The notes beneath the pieces were generated by a model. The model was not told where the DNA came from. It ran no database searches and saw only the letters and a list, made by a program, of their open reading frames with translations. A stretch of DNA of 64,000 nucleotides from Mycobacterium decipiens (GTDB taxonomy: Bacteria; Actinomycetota; Actinomycetes; Mycobacteriales; Mycobacteriaceae): contig NZ_OY970459.1 of the NCBI RefSeq assembly GCF_963853665.1, forward strand, positions 2,728,001-2,792,000, in the 5' to 3' direction. Both the position numbers and the translations under genes were made by a program. Positions 26,690 to 35,660 of the stretch are shown here, piece after piece (within the stretch, counting starts at the first letter, position 1; the number at the start of each line of letters is the position of its first letter).

Positions 26690-29020
26690 TCAGCCGATCA
26701 CCGGCGCCGGCGCGAGAACCTCGACCACACCAAAGTTCGTCGACCACGCCCTCCGATAGTCGCGCCACGTCGGGGTCAGGCGGCCTCGGCTGGTGCATCG
26801 CGGCTCGTAGTGAAGGCACCGCTGAGCCGAGGCCGCGTGCGCGGCCTCGTCGACGACGGTGACCGATAGCAGCATCTCGACGGGCTCGTTCGTTGCGACC
26901 GTCAGCAACAGGGTGGTTCCGTCGATCTGATAGTGCGCGACCGCACCACCACCGAGGTCTTGCTGGCCGCTGGTCCCGGCAAGTTCGTCGCCGTTGAGTT
27001 GCCAGTTGGCCTTCTGGTCCGGCCCGAAACCGCTTGTAATCGCATCGAATCGGCCCTGCGGACGCCTCGGCCGCACGATGGGTCCGACGAACGTGCCGAG
27101 GCGCCGGTCGATAAGCGGTAACGCGCGAATGGCCTCTTTCACGGCATCGACATCTCTGGCCGACGCCGGAGCGGGGACCATGGCGCGGACCGCCTCGCGC
27201 ATCTGGCCACACGGATCGGGTTGCACACCGGTTGCGCCGATTCCCGTCGTAACTTCGCCCCGGCCGGCCCGCAGTGCGGGTGACGGCACGAACACCGCAG
27301 AACCGGGCTTGGCGAGCTCTCCGAATGTACCGAAAATTCCTGGTGGACAGGTAAAGTCACCCACGATCTGGACTGCAGCAACCGCCTTTTCCCAGGTGAT
27401 GTAGCGGAACCGGATGTTGTCGAGACGCACGTCAATGGCCTGGACGGCCGCCCATCTACCTTCGTTGGTGCGCACACCGTAGATCCGCAGCGATTCCTTG
27501 AACGGATTGCCGCTCAGGAAACCGAACGGATCGATGCTGGCCAGGTCGTCCAGCGGAATCGGGTTGGGCGCGTCATAGGAGTAGCCGTACACCGCCGCGC
27601 GGTAAAGGCCGTCGAAATCACGCAGGCCGGTGCGGGCCCAGCGGGCACCGCACACCGCCTGCACCGTGCGGTTAAACGCGCCGCCGCGTACCGTGAGGTC
27701 CCCACTGGGCATGTCGCGGGCGCCAACTCGACCGCTGTCAAGGTCAAACGCCGCACCGTTTGGCACGACAACTGTCCCGGCGGCCCGCACCGGCGCGGTG
27801 TCGATAGGCCGAACCCGGCACCCGATCTGCACGTCGTCGATGAAGGCGTCGCTGAAGATCAGGTTGAAGCCCACCGCTGGGACGTTAACCGGGATCAGAA
27901 GCTGGTTGAGCGCGTCAGCGATATGGGCGGCGACGCTGTTGATGGTGCCCTCGATCACCTCTTCGGCGATGTACATGATGAGCGGGATCAGCACCGCGCC
28001 GATAATCACACCGACGACGGTCGGGAGAAGCGCGCCAAGCAGCGCCCCGATTACCGCGCCCGCCACCCAGCAGTACCAGGGAATGTCGACGTCGACGGTG
28101 GGATCGTCCGCATCGACGTCCACGACCAGCTGGCCGCTGGCGACCGCGATGGTGATTTTCGCCCCGACCGTGCCGGTGGCCGAATAGCAGAATCCAGACT
28201 TGGCGATCTTGACCTGAACGTGCAGCGCCCCGTCGTCGCCTGCGCTGATCGACAGACCGGTCAGGTCCACCTCGTTGTCCTCGTCGATGCGGACAGTGCG
28301 GGTGAGCCTGCAGTTGGTGAACGCGCCGTCAAGTTGCAGCGAGTTGTCGATCATCGGACTGATGACCCGGCAGATCCAGCCCATCGACGCGACGATGCCC
28401 CCGTTGCCGCCACCGGAGATGAAGCTCTGCGTGAACGCCGCCTTGTTACCGGGACTTCCGCCGCCGAACGTAACCAGAAACGCGGAGGCATCCTTGTCGG
28501 CCGGTGCGGTGTCGTCGACGATATGCACGTCGGCGTTCTTCATCTGGGTGGTGGCGGTGGTGGCACGGTCGACCGGGAAGGGCACCAGCGGGATCAGTTT
28601 CACGTTCTGCCGCAGGAACGCGGCGAACAGCCCATCCAGACCCGGGATCGGAAACCCCGCAACGGCGATCTCGGTCAACCACAGCTTCTGCTCCAGATTG
28701 ATTCGCACCAGGTCGATTCCGTTGGTGGTGGCGTCCACATCCACGCTGGCGACGATGCGCAGCGACCCGAGTGCACCCGCCTCGCCAAGCAGCACGCGGA
28801 TGTCGACCACGTCGGTGGCAGCGGGCGGCAGGCCGCTAGGCCGGTCGAAGGCGACCGTAACCGAAAACGGGGTGGCCGGGTCGAGCTGGATGCCGAGGCC
28901 ACCCAGGATGGTGCCCAGCAGAAAGCCCCCGGTATCGAACACCACGCTGAGCAACTGCTGATACGCCTGTTCGGCGAACTCGACGACGAGGTCGTAGCCG
29001 TGGGTCTGCTCACCGGCCAT
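26690..29020 (-). CDS. Large protein of unknown function, possible TULIP/P47-like lipid-binding fold
   Basis: 776 residues. The ATG at 29020 has GAGGTGG eight bases upstream and overlaps the end of the preceding gene by 11 bases. The N-terminal half is beta-rich (YDLVVEFAEQAYQQLLSVVFD, repeated IRVLLGEAGALGSLRIVASV-like strands). Residues about 314-348 form a glycine-spaced hydrophobic stretch (GAVIGALLGALLP, GVIIGAVLIPLI). An amphipathic helix region with NSVAAHIADALNQLL follows. The C-terminal half is beta-rich with scattered cysteines. The plan recalls TULIP-domain P47/OrfX-type lipid-binding proteins, but this is a weak resemblance by eye. There is no signal peptide. I recall nothing between Rv1914c and aceA in M. 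tuberculosis. Confidence 0.75.
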   Translation of the reverse strand: MAGEQTHGYDLVVEFAEQAYQQLLSVVFDTGGFLLGTILGGLGIQLDPATPFSVTVAFDRPSGLPPAATDVVDIRVLLGEAGALGSLRIVASVDVDATTNGIDLVRINLEQKLWLTEIAVAGFPIPGLDGLFAAFLRQNVKLIPLVPFPVDRATTATTQMKNADVHIVDDTAPADKDASAFLVTFGGGSPGNKAAFTQSFISGGGNGGIVASMGWICRVISPMIDNSLQLDGAFTNCRLTRTVRIDEDNEVDLTGLSISAGDDGALHVQVKIAKSGFCYSATGTVGAKITIAVASGQLVVDVDADDPTVDVDIPWYCWVAGAVIGALLGALLPTVVGVIIGAVLIPLIMYIAEEVIEGTINSVAAHIADALNQLLIPVNVPAVGFNLIFSDAFIDDVQIGCRVRPIDTAPVRAAGTVVVPNGAAFDLDSGRVGARDMPSGDLTVRGGAFNRTVQAVCGARWARTGLRDFDGLYRAAVYGYSYDAPNPIPLDDLASIDPFGFLSGNPFKESLRIYGVRTNEGRWAAVQAIDVRLDNIRFRYITWEKAVAAVQIVGDFTCPPGIFGTFGELAKPGSAVFVPSPALRAGRGEVTTGIGATGVQPDPCGQMREAVRAMVPAPASARDVDAVKEAIRALPLIDRRLGTFVGPIVRPRRPQGRFDAITSGFGPDQKANWQLNGDELAGTSGQQDLGGGAVAHYQIDGTTLLLTVATNEPVEMLLSVTVVDEAAHAASAQRCLHYEPRCTSRGRLTPTWRDYRRAWSTNFGVVEVLAPAPVIG

Positions 29021-29393
29021 CGGACACACCACCTCTGGTCACGTTGGGGGCGCCGGTGAAGCGGATGTTCACGTTGGCGGTGAGAACCTGCCCGTTCGGC
29101 AGCCGAAACGACCGGGGCCGGTGCAAGTCCGGGGCATCACCGGTCAACGAGGCCGACTTGAGGCGCTGCTTGATGATCGGCGGCACATCGATTTTCAGTT
29201 CGGCCAAGGTGGCCTGCGGGTCGGCGGCGAACCGCCGGGCGATTTCCGGTTTCGCCAAGGCGGCAAGGATTTTGCGCTCCGACTTCTGCAACTCTTCGAA
29301 CTCGGCGCGCAGGCGCGGACCAAGTCGATCAATCACTGGACTGAGTCCACTGTTCGGTGTGCGGCTGGTTCGCCGCGGATTCCTTGGTGCCAT
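29010..29393 (-). CDS. Small protein coupled to the large TULIP-like gene; NHLP-like segment
   Basis: 127 residues, not recognised with certainty. A basic head of about 20 residues is followed by a helical part (LRAEFEELQKSERKILAALAKPEIARRFAADP). ADPQATLAELKIDVPP is like the short 'loses its last residues' pattern of nitrile-hydratase-alpha-like leader domains. The C-terminal part (FRLPNGQVLTANVNIRFTG) is polar and ends GGVSDGR. Its stop lies inside the start of the 776-residue gene (ATGGCCGGTGA overlap), so the two are translationally coupled and probably work together. No Shine-Dalgarno sequence is seen before ATG 29393. It is divergent from aceA. Confidence 0.65.
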   Translation of the reverse strand: MAPRNPRRTSRTPNSGLSPVIDRLGPRLRAEFEELQKSERKILAALAKPEIARRFAADPQATLAELKIDVPPIIKQRLKSASLTGDAPDLHRPRSFRLPNGQVLTANVNIRFTGAPNVTRGGVSDGR

Positions 29394-29526
29394 GCCATGA
29401 CGTTAACCCCGAAACGATCGAGTGGCGTAGCTGATTTTGGGGACCGTTGGCCAGTGATCCAGCTCACCCGTGCGGGGATACACTCTGTCCGTCAGGTGAA
29501 TCGGGACTGCAGAGGAGCGTAGGGCC

Positions 29527-31827
29527 ATGGCCACCGCCGAAACGGACACTGAGGTCCACACACCGTTCGAAGAAGACCTTGACAAACGCCTAGCCGCCGC
29601 GCAGCGATACTTCGACAGCTCGCGCTTTGCCGGGATCATTCGGCTCTACACGGCCCGTCAAGTTGTGCAGCAACGTGGCACGATCCCCACCGACTACATC
29701 GTGGCACGAGAGGCTGCGGCGGCTTTCTACGAGCGCTTGCGGGAGCTTTTTGCCGCGCGAAAGAGCATCACCACGTTCGGGCCCTACTCGCCGGGGCAGG
29801 CGGTGAGCATGAAGCGGATGGGCATCGAGGCGATCTACCTGGGTGGTTGGGCAACTTCAGCCAAGGGCTCCACCACCGAAGATCCCGGGCCCGACCTCGC
29901 CAGCTACCCGCTGAGTCAAGTGCCCGACGACGCCGCGGTACTGGTACGCGCCCTGCTCACCGCCGACCGCAACCAGGAGTACCAGCGCCTGCACATGAGC
30001 GAACGCCAACGCGCCGCGGCCCCGTCTTACGATTTCCGCCCGTTCATCATCGCTGACGCCGACACCGGACACGGCGGTGACCCGCACGTACGCAACCTGA
30101 TCCGCCGCTTCGTGGAGGTGGGGGTGCCGGGATACCACATCGAGGACCAGCGCCCGGGCACCAAGAAGTGCGGCCATCAGGGTGGCAAGGTTCTGGTGCC
30201 ATCGGACGAACAGATCAAGCGCCTCAACGCCGCCCGCTTCCAGCTTGACGTCATGCGGGTACCCGGCATCATCGTCGCGCGCACCGATGCCGAGGCAGCC
30301 AACCTGATCGATAGCCGCGCCGACGAGCGCGATCAGCCGTTCCTCCTTGGCGCCACCAACCTCAACGTTCCTTCTTACAAATCCTGCTTCCTGGCATTGC
30401 TGCGGCGCTTCTACGAACTGGGCGTCAAAGAACTGAACGGCCATCTTCTCTACGCGCTTGCCGACGGCGAGTACTCGGCCGCCGGCGCATGGCTTGAGCG
30501 CCAAGGGATCCTGGGCCTGGTCTCCGACGCCGTCAATACCTGGCGGGAGAACGGGCAGCAATCGATCGACGACCTTTTCGACCAGGTCGAGTCGCGGTTC
30601 GTGGCCGCCTGGGAGGACGACGCCGGGCTAATGACCTACGGCGAAGCGGTGGCGGAGGTGCTCGAATTCGGTGTGCGAGAGGGCGAACCAATCGGCATCA
30701 GCCCGCAGGAGTGGCGAGTGTTTGCGGGCCGGGCGTCGCTCTACGCCGCCAGGGAAAAGGCAAAGGAGTTGGGCGCCGACCCCGGCTGGGACTGCGAGCT
30801 GGCAACGACACCAGAAGGCTACTACCAGGTCCGGGGCGGTATTCCGTATGCGATCGCCAAGTCGCTGGCCGCGGCACCGTTCGCCGATATCCTCTGGATG
30901 GAGACCAAGACCGCTGATCTCGCCGACGCCCGGCAGTTCGCCGAGGCGATCCATGCGGAGTTCCCAGACCAGATGCTGGCTTACAACCTTTCGCCCTCGT
31001 TCAACTGGGACACCACCGGCATGACCGACGAGGAGATGAAGCGGTTCCCCGAGGAGCTGGGCAAGATGGGCTTCGTCTTCAACTTCATCACCTACGGCGG
31101 ACACCAGATCGACGGTGTCGCGGCCGAGGAGTTCGCCACGGCGCTGCGACAGGACGGCATGTTGGCGCTGGCCCGGTTGCAGCGCAAGATGCGGTTGGTC
31201 GAGTCGCCCTACCGTACGCCGCAAACCCTGGTGGGCGGACCACGTAGCGATGCGGCACTGGCCGCCTCGTCCGGGCGCACGGCCACGACCAAGGCGATGG
31301 GCAAGGGCTCGACCCAGCACCAGCACCTGGTTCAAACCGAGGTGCCGCGCAAGCTGTTGGAGGAATGGCTGGCCATGTGGAGCGGCCACTACCAGCTCAA
31401 AGACAAACTGCGCGTGCAGCTTCGGCCCCAGCGCGCCGGCTCGGAGGTACTCGAACTCGGCATCTACGGCGAAGGCGGGGAGAAGCTCGCCAACGTGATC
31501 TTCCAACCGATCCAAGACCGGCGTGGCCGCACCATCCTCTTGGTGCGCGACCAGAACACGTTTGGTGAAGCGTTGCGTCAGAAGCGGTTGATGACCTTGA
31601 TTCACTTGTGGCTCGTCCATCGCTTCAAGGCCGACGCGGTGCACTACGTCACGCCAACCGACGACAACCTCTATCAGACTTCGAAGATGAAATCCCACGG
31701 CATATTCAGCGAAGTCAATCAGGAGGTGGGCGAGATCATCGTCGCCGAGGTGAACCACCCGCGCATCGCCGACTTGCTGACACCCGATCGCATTGCGCTG
31801 CGGAAGTTGATCACCAAGGAACGGTAG
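29527..31827 (+). CDS. aceA: Isocitrate lyase 2 (intact)
   Basis: 766-residue ICL2. It cleaves isocitrate to glyoxylate and succinate and also acts as a methylisocitrate lyase, supporting growth on fatty acids and propionate. The catalytic loop [10 protein letters not shown] has Cys215. The metal and substrate elements [17 protein letters not shown] and EDQ, and the C-terminal NLSPSFNWD, are present. The long C-terminal module (about 600-766) typical of ICL2 follows, which in M. tuberculosis ICL2 binds acetyl-CoA or propionyl-CoA. In M. tuberculosis H37Rv this gene is split into aceAa and aceAb by a frameshift; here it is one frame. A -10-like TACACT lies about 45 bases upstream. Confidence 0.97.
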   Translation: MATAETDTEVHTPFEEDLDKRLAAAQRYFDSSRFAGIIRLYTARQVVQQRGTIPTDYIVAREAAAAFYERLRELFAARKSITTFGPYSPGQAVSMKRMGIEAIYLGGWATSAKGSTTEDPGPDLASYPLSQVPDDAAVLVRALLTADRNQEYQRLHMSERQRAAAPSYDFRPFIIADADTGHGGDPHVRNLIRRFVEVGVPGYHIEDQRPGTKKCGHQGGKVLVPSDEQIKRLNAARFQLDVMRVPGIIVARTDAEAANLIDSRADERDQPFLLGATNLNVPSYKSCFLALLRRFYELGVKELNGHLLYALADGEYSAAGAWLERQGILGLVSDAVNTWRENGQQSIDDLFDQVESRFVAAWEDDAGLMTYGEAVAEVLEFGVREGEPIGISPQEWRVFAGRASLYAAREKAKELGADPGWDCELATTPEGYYQVRGGIPYAIAKSLAAAPFADILWMETKTADLADARQFAEAIHAEFPDQMLAYNLSPSFNWDTTGMTDEEMKRFPEELGKMGFVFNFITYGGHQIDGVAAEEFATALRQDGMLALARLQRKMRLVESPYRTPQTLVGGPRSDAALAASSGRTATTKAMGKGSTQHQHLVQTEVPRKLLEEWLAMWSGHYQLKDKLRVQLRPQRAGSEVLELGIYGEGGEKLANVIFQPIQDRRGRTILLVRDQNTFGEALRQKRLMTLIHLWLVHRFKADAVHYVTPTDDNLYQTSKMKSHGIFSEVNQEVGEIIVAEVNHPRIADLLTPDRIALRKLITKER

Positions 31828-32185
31828 TCAGCAAGCGGGCGCGAGCGTGACCCGAAACCGTTCTACACCAGAATATTTCTCACCTAGGAGCTCAATCCCG
31901 AATCCATTTGATCGGTAGAAGCCAACAGCCTCGGCATCGGTTTCCGCGACGATCCAAACCCGGCTGGAATCAGTCGACGCAAGGCCTTCAGCAAGCTCGT
32001 AGCGATTATTGCTCGGTCACAGCGACGAGTAGCCTCAGGGTGGGGTCGTCGCGGTATTGCTGAATAGCCTGGTCAAGCCGCTCAGCACCGTCACCCACCG
32101 CAAAGGCGAGCAGTCCGGCGATCCCAGAATCGTCAACGGAACCGGCCACCACCTGCATTCCGTCGGCTCGCGAGCTATCCGGCAT
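31828..32185 (-). pseudogene. Broken GNAT acetyltransferase gene
   Basis: The N-terminal piece from ATG 32185 (MPDSSRADGMQVVAGSVDD, then RDDPTLRLLVAVTEQ) stops at a TAA at 32006-32008. In a different reading frame the same strand continues NNRYELAEGLASTDSSRVW, then IVAETDAEAVGFYRSNGFGI to a TGA at 31828-31830. The second part is the GNAT C-terminal signature (A-VGFYRSNGF). The two frames differ by one base and the middle acetyl-CoA-binding strand is missing, so this is a frameshifted, internally deleted gene. Confidence 0.75.
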
Positions 32186-32322
32186 GGCGCGATTGTGGCA
32201 GTGCACTCACCCAACACCGCCCTGCCACAAGTGAACTCTTGCGCTTGAGCCGCCAAAGCTGCCTACCGGAGGCCGACCGCCGGGGTTATGGTTCGTTCAC
32301 GCCGATCGCAAGGGAGCCCCCC

Positions 32323-33501
32323 ATGGCCAAGCTGAGGTTCGGATACTTCATCGCCCCATTCCACCGCGCAGGCACCAATCCAACGCTCGCCTTACAGCGT
32401 GACCTGGAGTTCATCGAACATCTCGACGCGCTCGGTTTCGACGAAGCGTGGATCGGCGAGCACCACTCAGCGGGCAGCGAGATCATCAGCTCACCAGAGG
32501 TCTTCATCGCCGCCGCTGCGGAGCGGACCAAGCGGATACGGCTTGGTACCGGTGTCATCTCGCTCGCCTACCACAACCCGCTCTGGGTCGCCGACCGGTT
32601 GATGTTGCTGGATCACCTGACCCATGGTCGCGTAATCGGTGGGGTGGGACCGGGCTCACTACCCACCGACTCGGCGATGATCGGGCTGACTCCCACCGAC
32701 ACTCGCGAACTGCTGGAAACCAACCTCGACATTGTGGTTCGCCTGCTGGCGGGCGAGACCGTCACCGCCAAGACCGCCACGCACCAGCTGTTCGACGCCC
32801 GGTTGCAGCTGGCCCCGTACACCGACGCTGGGATCGGTTTGGCGGTCGCCGCGGTCGCCTCCCCGACCGGGGCGCGCCTTGCCGGCAAGCACGGCATCGG
32901 CCTGCTATCCATCGGGGCGACGCTGACGATTGAGGGCTTCGATGCCCTCGCCTATCACTGGGGCATCGTCGAAGAGCGCGCAGCGGCCTTCGGGACACGG
33001 GTCGACCGCACGAACTGGGCCCTGGTCGGGCCATTCCACATCGCCGAGACCGACGAGCAGGCCCGTGCCGACGTCAAATTCGGCATCGAGGGTTGGTTCC
33101 GGTACTTCCAGAAGGTGGCCGCATTCCCGCAGATGACCATGCCGGGGGATCAGCTCGACGAAATGATCGACATCATCAACGACAGCGGTGCCGGCGTGAT
33201 CGGCACACCGGAGCGGGCCCGGGCGCAGGTGCAGCGGCTGTGGGACCAATCCGGCGGATTCGGCTGCATGCTGCAAATGGGCCACGAGTGGGCCAACCCG
33301 GCCGCCACCAGACGATCCGCCGAATTATTCGCCGCCGAAGTGATGCCGCATTTCCAGGGACAGGCGCAACCAACACTCGATGCCGCTGCGCGGGCCAGCG
33401 AGGTGCGGGAAGAACTCGCACAGACTCAGCTGCAGGCCATCGACCACATGACCAAGAAGTATCAGGACGAGGCCGGGCCGAAGGAGGGCCAAAGCCGTTG
33501 A
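32323..33501 (+). CDS. Luciferase-like (LLM) flavin-dependent monooxygenase
   Basis: 392-residue bacterial-luciferase-fold enzyme. FGYFIAPFHRAGTNPTLALQRDLEFIEHLDALGFDEAWIGEHHSAG is the typical beginning, with HLTHGRVIGGVGPGSLPTD and GWFRYFQKVAAFP later. It most resembles limonene or alkanal monooxygenase-type LLM proteins using FMNH2 (or F420H2). AAGGGAG lies before the ATG at 32323; upstream in-frame codons to 32239 are not homologous. No reductase gene is adjacent. I recall no such gene at this place in M. tuberculosis. The C-terminal 50 residues are helical and charged. Confidence 0.88.
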   Translation: MAKLRFGYFIAPFHRAGTNPTLALQRDLEFIEHLDALGFDEAWIGEHHSAGSEIISSPEVFIAAAAERTKRIRLGTGVISLAYHNPLWVADRLMLLDHLTHGRVIGGVGPGSLPTDSAMIGLTPTDTRELLETNLDIVVRLLAGETVTAKTATHQLFDARLQLAPYTDAGIGLAVAAVASPTGARLAGKHGIGLLSIGATLTIEGFDALAYHWGIVEERAAAFGTRVDRTNWALVGPFHIAETDEQARADVKFGIEGWFRYFQKVAAFPQMTMPGDQLDEMIDIINDSGAGVIGTPERARAQVQRLWDQSGGFGCMLQMGHEWANPAATRRSAELFAAEVMPHFQGQAQPTLDAAARASEVREELAQTQLQAIDHMTKKYQDEAGPKEGQSR

Positions 33502-33518
33502 GCCAAGCGAATGCAACG

Positions 33519-33986
33519 CTACCGAGCGCTGGCAGACTCGCGCTCGGCAGCCTTGACCAGCCGGCCGGCAAACAACTTGACCGCGCCGCCCAAGGCCGCC
33601 CGCATTACCGGGCCCGTCCCGGCGACTCCCTCGACGAACGAACCCGTCCACCGGATATCTGTGCCGCCCAACGCATTTGGCGTGAGAACCACCTCGCCGG
33701 TGTAATCCCGGGCGGGCGTCTTGGGGCCAACCAGCTTGTAGACGTGACGACGATCCTGTTCGTACTCAAGGGTCTCCTCCCGTACGAACACGGGCCATAT
33801 CCCTAGCTTGCGGATCGCCCCGATACCGCCGGGTGCAGGATCACCTTGGCGCACCCAACCCGATTGAACGACGAGCGGCTTCGCCCAGTCCGACCACCGG
33901 CCACCGTCCGTCACCAGCCGGAACAACGTCGCGGCAGACGCGCTAGTGGTCTTGGTGACCTCGAACGAAAACCTCCGACCCGACAT
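33519..33986 (-). CDS. SRPBCC (START/Bet v 1-like) protein (Rv1919c-like)
   Basis: 155 residues of the SRPBCC ligand-binding fold. FEVTKTTSASAATLFRLVTDGGRWSDWAKPL is the typical first strand and helices, DIRWTGSFVEG the central strand, and the C-terminal helix PVMRAALGGAVKLFAGRLVKAAE closes the cavity. Such proteins bind hydrophobic molecules or act as polyketide-cyclase-like catalysts. Its position next to lppF and its length fit Rv1919c. Cytoplasmic; the ligand is unknown. It converges with the monooxygenase gene, with a 17-base gap. Confidence 0.85.
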   Translation of the reverse strand: MSGRRFSFEVTKTTSASAATLFRLVTDGGRWSDWAKPLVVQSGWVRQGDPAPGGIGAIRKLGIWPVFVREETLEYEQDRRHVYKLVGPKTPARDYTGEVVLTPNALGGTDIRWTGSFVEGVAGTGPVMRAALGGAVKLFAGRLVKAAERESASAR

Positions 33987-34068
33987 GCATGACTCCCGAT
34001 ACGACAGCTGAAATGGCCCGAACTAGTGCTGCCGCGTACCCTACCGGTAAGTCCGGACGCCTGATGGC

Positions 34069-35355
34069 TTAAAAGACCGTGTCGACTTGATCCGGGATTG
34101 GGTTGCCGTCGGCGCCCAGTACCGGTCCTTTCGACCCGTCGGGGCTGATGGATGCCTGCCCGCACCGGTATGGCGCGTGCTGGGGCAACGGATCCATGAA
34201 CATCGGGTTGACCGCCCACTTACCGCCCTTGGTGAAGAGGCCGTCGTAGGCCCGACACATGAGCAAGTCCTTGTTGCGGTTGATCGCGAGCGACGCCGCC
34301 GTGGCGTCGCCGACGAACGTGGTGTCGCTGTTCGAGTCGCCCGCCGCGAGGATTTGCCGACGATTCTCCGCTAGCTGATTGAAGGCTTCCGGGCCGCTCA
34401 CCCCGAAGATGACCTGATTGGCCCAGCATCGTTTGCCGTCGAGGTAGGTAATGACCGAATCTTCGCCGTCGCTTACCCCACCGCAGCCGATCAGGTGAGC
34501 GGTTAATTTCCCCGATTGGTCGGCGACGCTGCGGACTCCGACGACATGCCGATCGTCGATACCTACCTCGCCCGCCCACACCTTGACGATCGGCTCGGGT
34601 GACGCCGACACCACCCAGGTGTCGATACCGTGCGCCTGCAGCGTCCCGACGAGGTCCTTGATCTGCGGATAGACGCGGATGTAACCGGCTACCTCCTGAG
34701 TTCCGACCTGCTGGGTGGCCCCGATTTTGGCGGCAAGGTTCTGTTTCTTGGCATTTTCGGCGAAACCGGCGAGTTCCTCGGCGGTATAGCCTGCCGAGAG
34801 CGCGTTGCCCCACGCGTAGGGTCCCTCCATACGGCGCGCGTCATTTCCCGCGAAAGCCGGCTGTCCCGTAGTGGTTTGGCCGTCGAGAAGGGACAGGATC
34901 TCGTCCGCGCACAGCGCGTTGGTGCTGGTCGGCAGCGGCTTGCCGGCGGGCACATCCTTGCCGCACGCCGCGCTAAGCGCGTTCGCCGCCGCGTCGGTCA
35001 GGTATCGGCCGGCGGTGTGCCAGTCCTGGTCGGCCGGCTGCAGCACCAGATCGTGCGTCAGCATGTAGTAGTTGGTCGCGTACCCGATGTCGTTCTTGAC
35101 AATGGTGTTGTCCCAGTCAAAGATCGCGACCTTGCGCGTAGCACCGTTCGCAGTGTGGTTGCACCTGCTGTTGGCCTCGATCGCGGCTTGCAAAAACTCA
35201 CGGACACCGTCGTGCCACGCCAGAGACGCGTCGAGCTGGCGACAACCGGACCTACGATCACCCGACGCTGGGGTAGCGCGTTGGTCGGTCGAGCAGCCGA
35301 TGACGCAACCAAGCACCGTTGCGGCTGCCAACAGCGAAGGTATGGGGCGCGCCAT
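34069..35355 (-). CDS. lppF: Lipoprotein LppF, HAD-superfamily
   Basis: 428-residue lipoprotein. The signal peptide MARPIPSLLAAATVLGCVIGC has lipobox VIGC with lipidated Cys21. The exported domain has the HAD motif I IFDWDNTIVKND (Asp nucleophile and second Asp), a later SASPEPIVK and a C-terminal GDSNSDTTFVGD, so it should be an extracytoplasmic HAD phosphatase or phosphotransferase. Its substrate is unknown. The gene is minus-strand and diverges from the serine-hydrolase pair. The start at 35355 puts the lipobox at the usual place. Confidence 0.92.
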   Translation of the reverse strand: MARPIPSLLAAATVLGCVIGCSTDQRATPASGDRRSGCRQLDASLAWHDGVREFLQAAIEANSRCNHTANGATRKVAIFDWDNTIVKNDIGYATNYYMLTHDLVLQPADQDWHTAGRYLTDAAANALSAACGKDVPAGKPLPTSTNALCADEILSLLDGQTTTGQPAFAGNDARRMEGPYAWGNALSAGYTAEELAGFAENAKKQNLAAKIGATQQVGTQEVAGYIRVYPQIKDLVGTLQAHGIDTWVVSASPEPIVKVWAGEVGIDDRHVVGVRSVADQSGKLTAHLIGCGGVSDGEDSVITYLDGKRCWANQVIFGVSGPEAFNQLAENRRQILAAGDSNSDTTFVGDATAASLAINRNKDLLMCRAYDGLFTKGGKWAVNPMFMDPLPQHAPYRCGQASISPDGSKGPVLGADGNPIPDQVDTVF

Positions 35356-35660
35356 GTAAGCCCTTCGTCATGCCAACGTGTACCGGCTGAAGGTTGATTG
35401 GGAACTGAATGGTTCCGGGCCGAAGTAAACGCTGAGCAAACTCGAGGCCGCCGAAATCTTTCCGGTCCGTTTCTTCACGGAAACCCGCGATCGATTCGAA
35501 TCTCAAGCGACGCCGCCAGGGCCCGCGCGGTGCTGCCCGGCGATCAGCGCTGGCAGCGTAGTCTGGCCCGCACCGTGGGTGCGACCGAGCCGGTGGCCGT
35601 CGACGACGGACGACAGGGCAGCTTGGACCGGACGACCATGCGAAAGATACTGTTGGACAG
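35356..35660. other. Divergent intergenic region, lppF / serine hydrolase
   Basis: These 305 bases contain the promoters of lppF (minus) and the lipoprotein hydrolase (plus). I see no convincing gene, hairpin or known operator. Short ORFs crossing it are extensions of neighbouring frames. Confidence 0.5.

Noticed and set aside
30628..31758. 376-codon ORF antisense to aceA
   Set aside because: Shadow of aceA, which has a complete ICL2 sequence.
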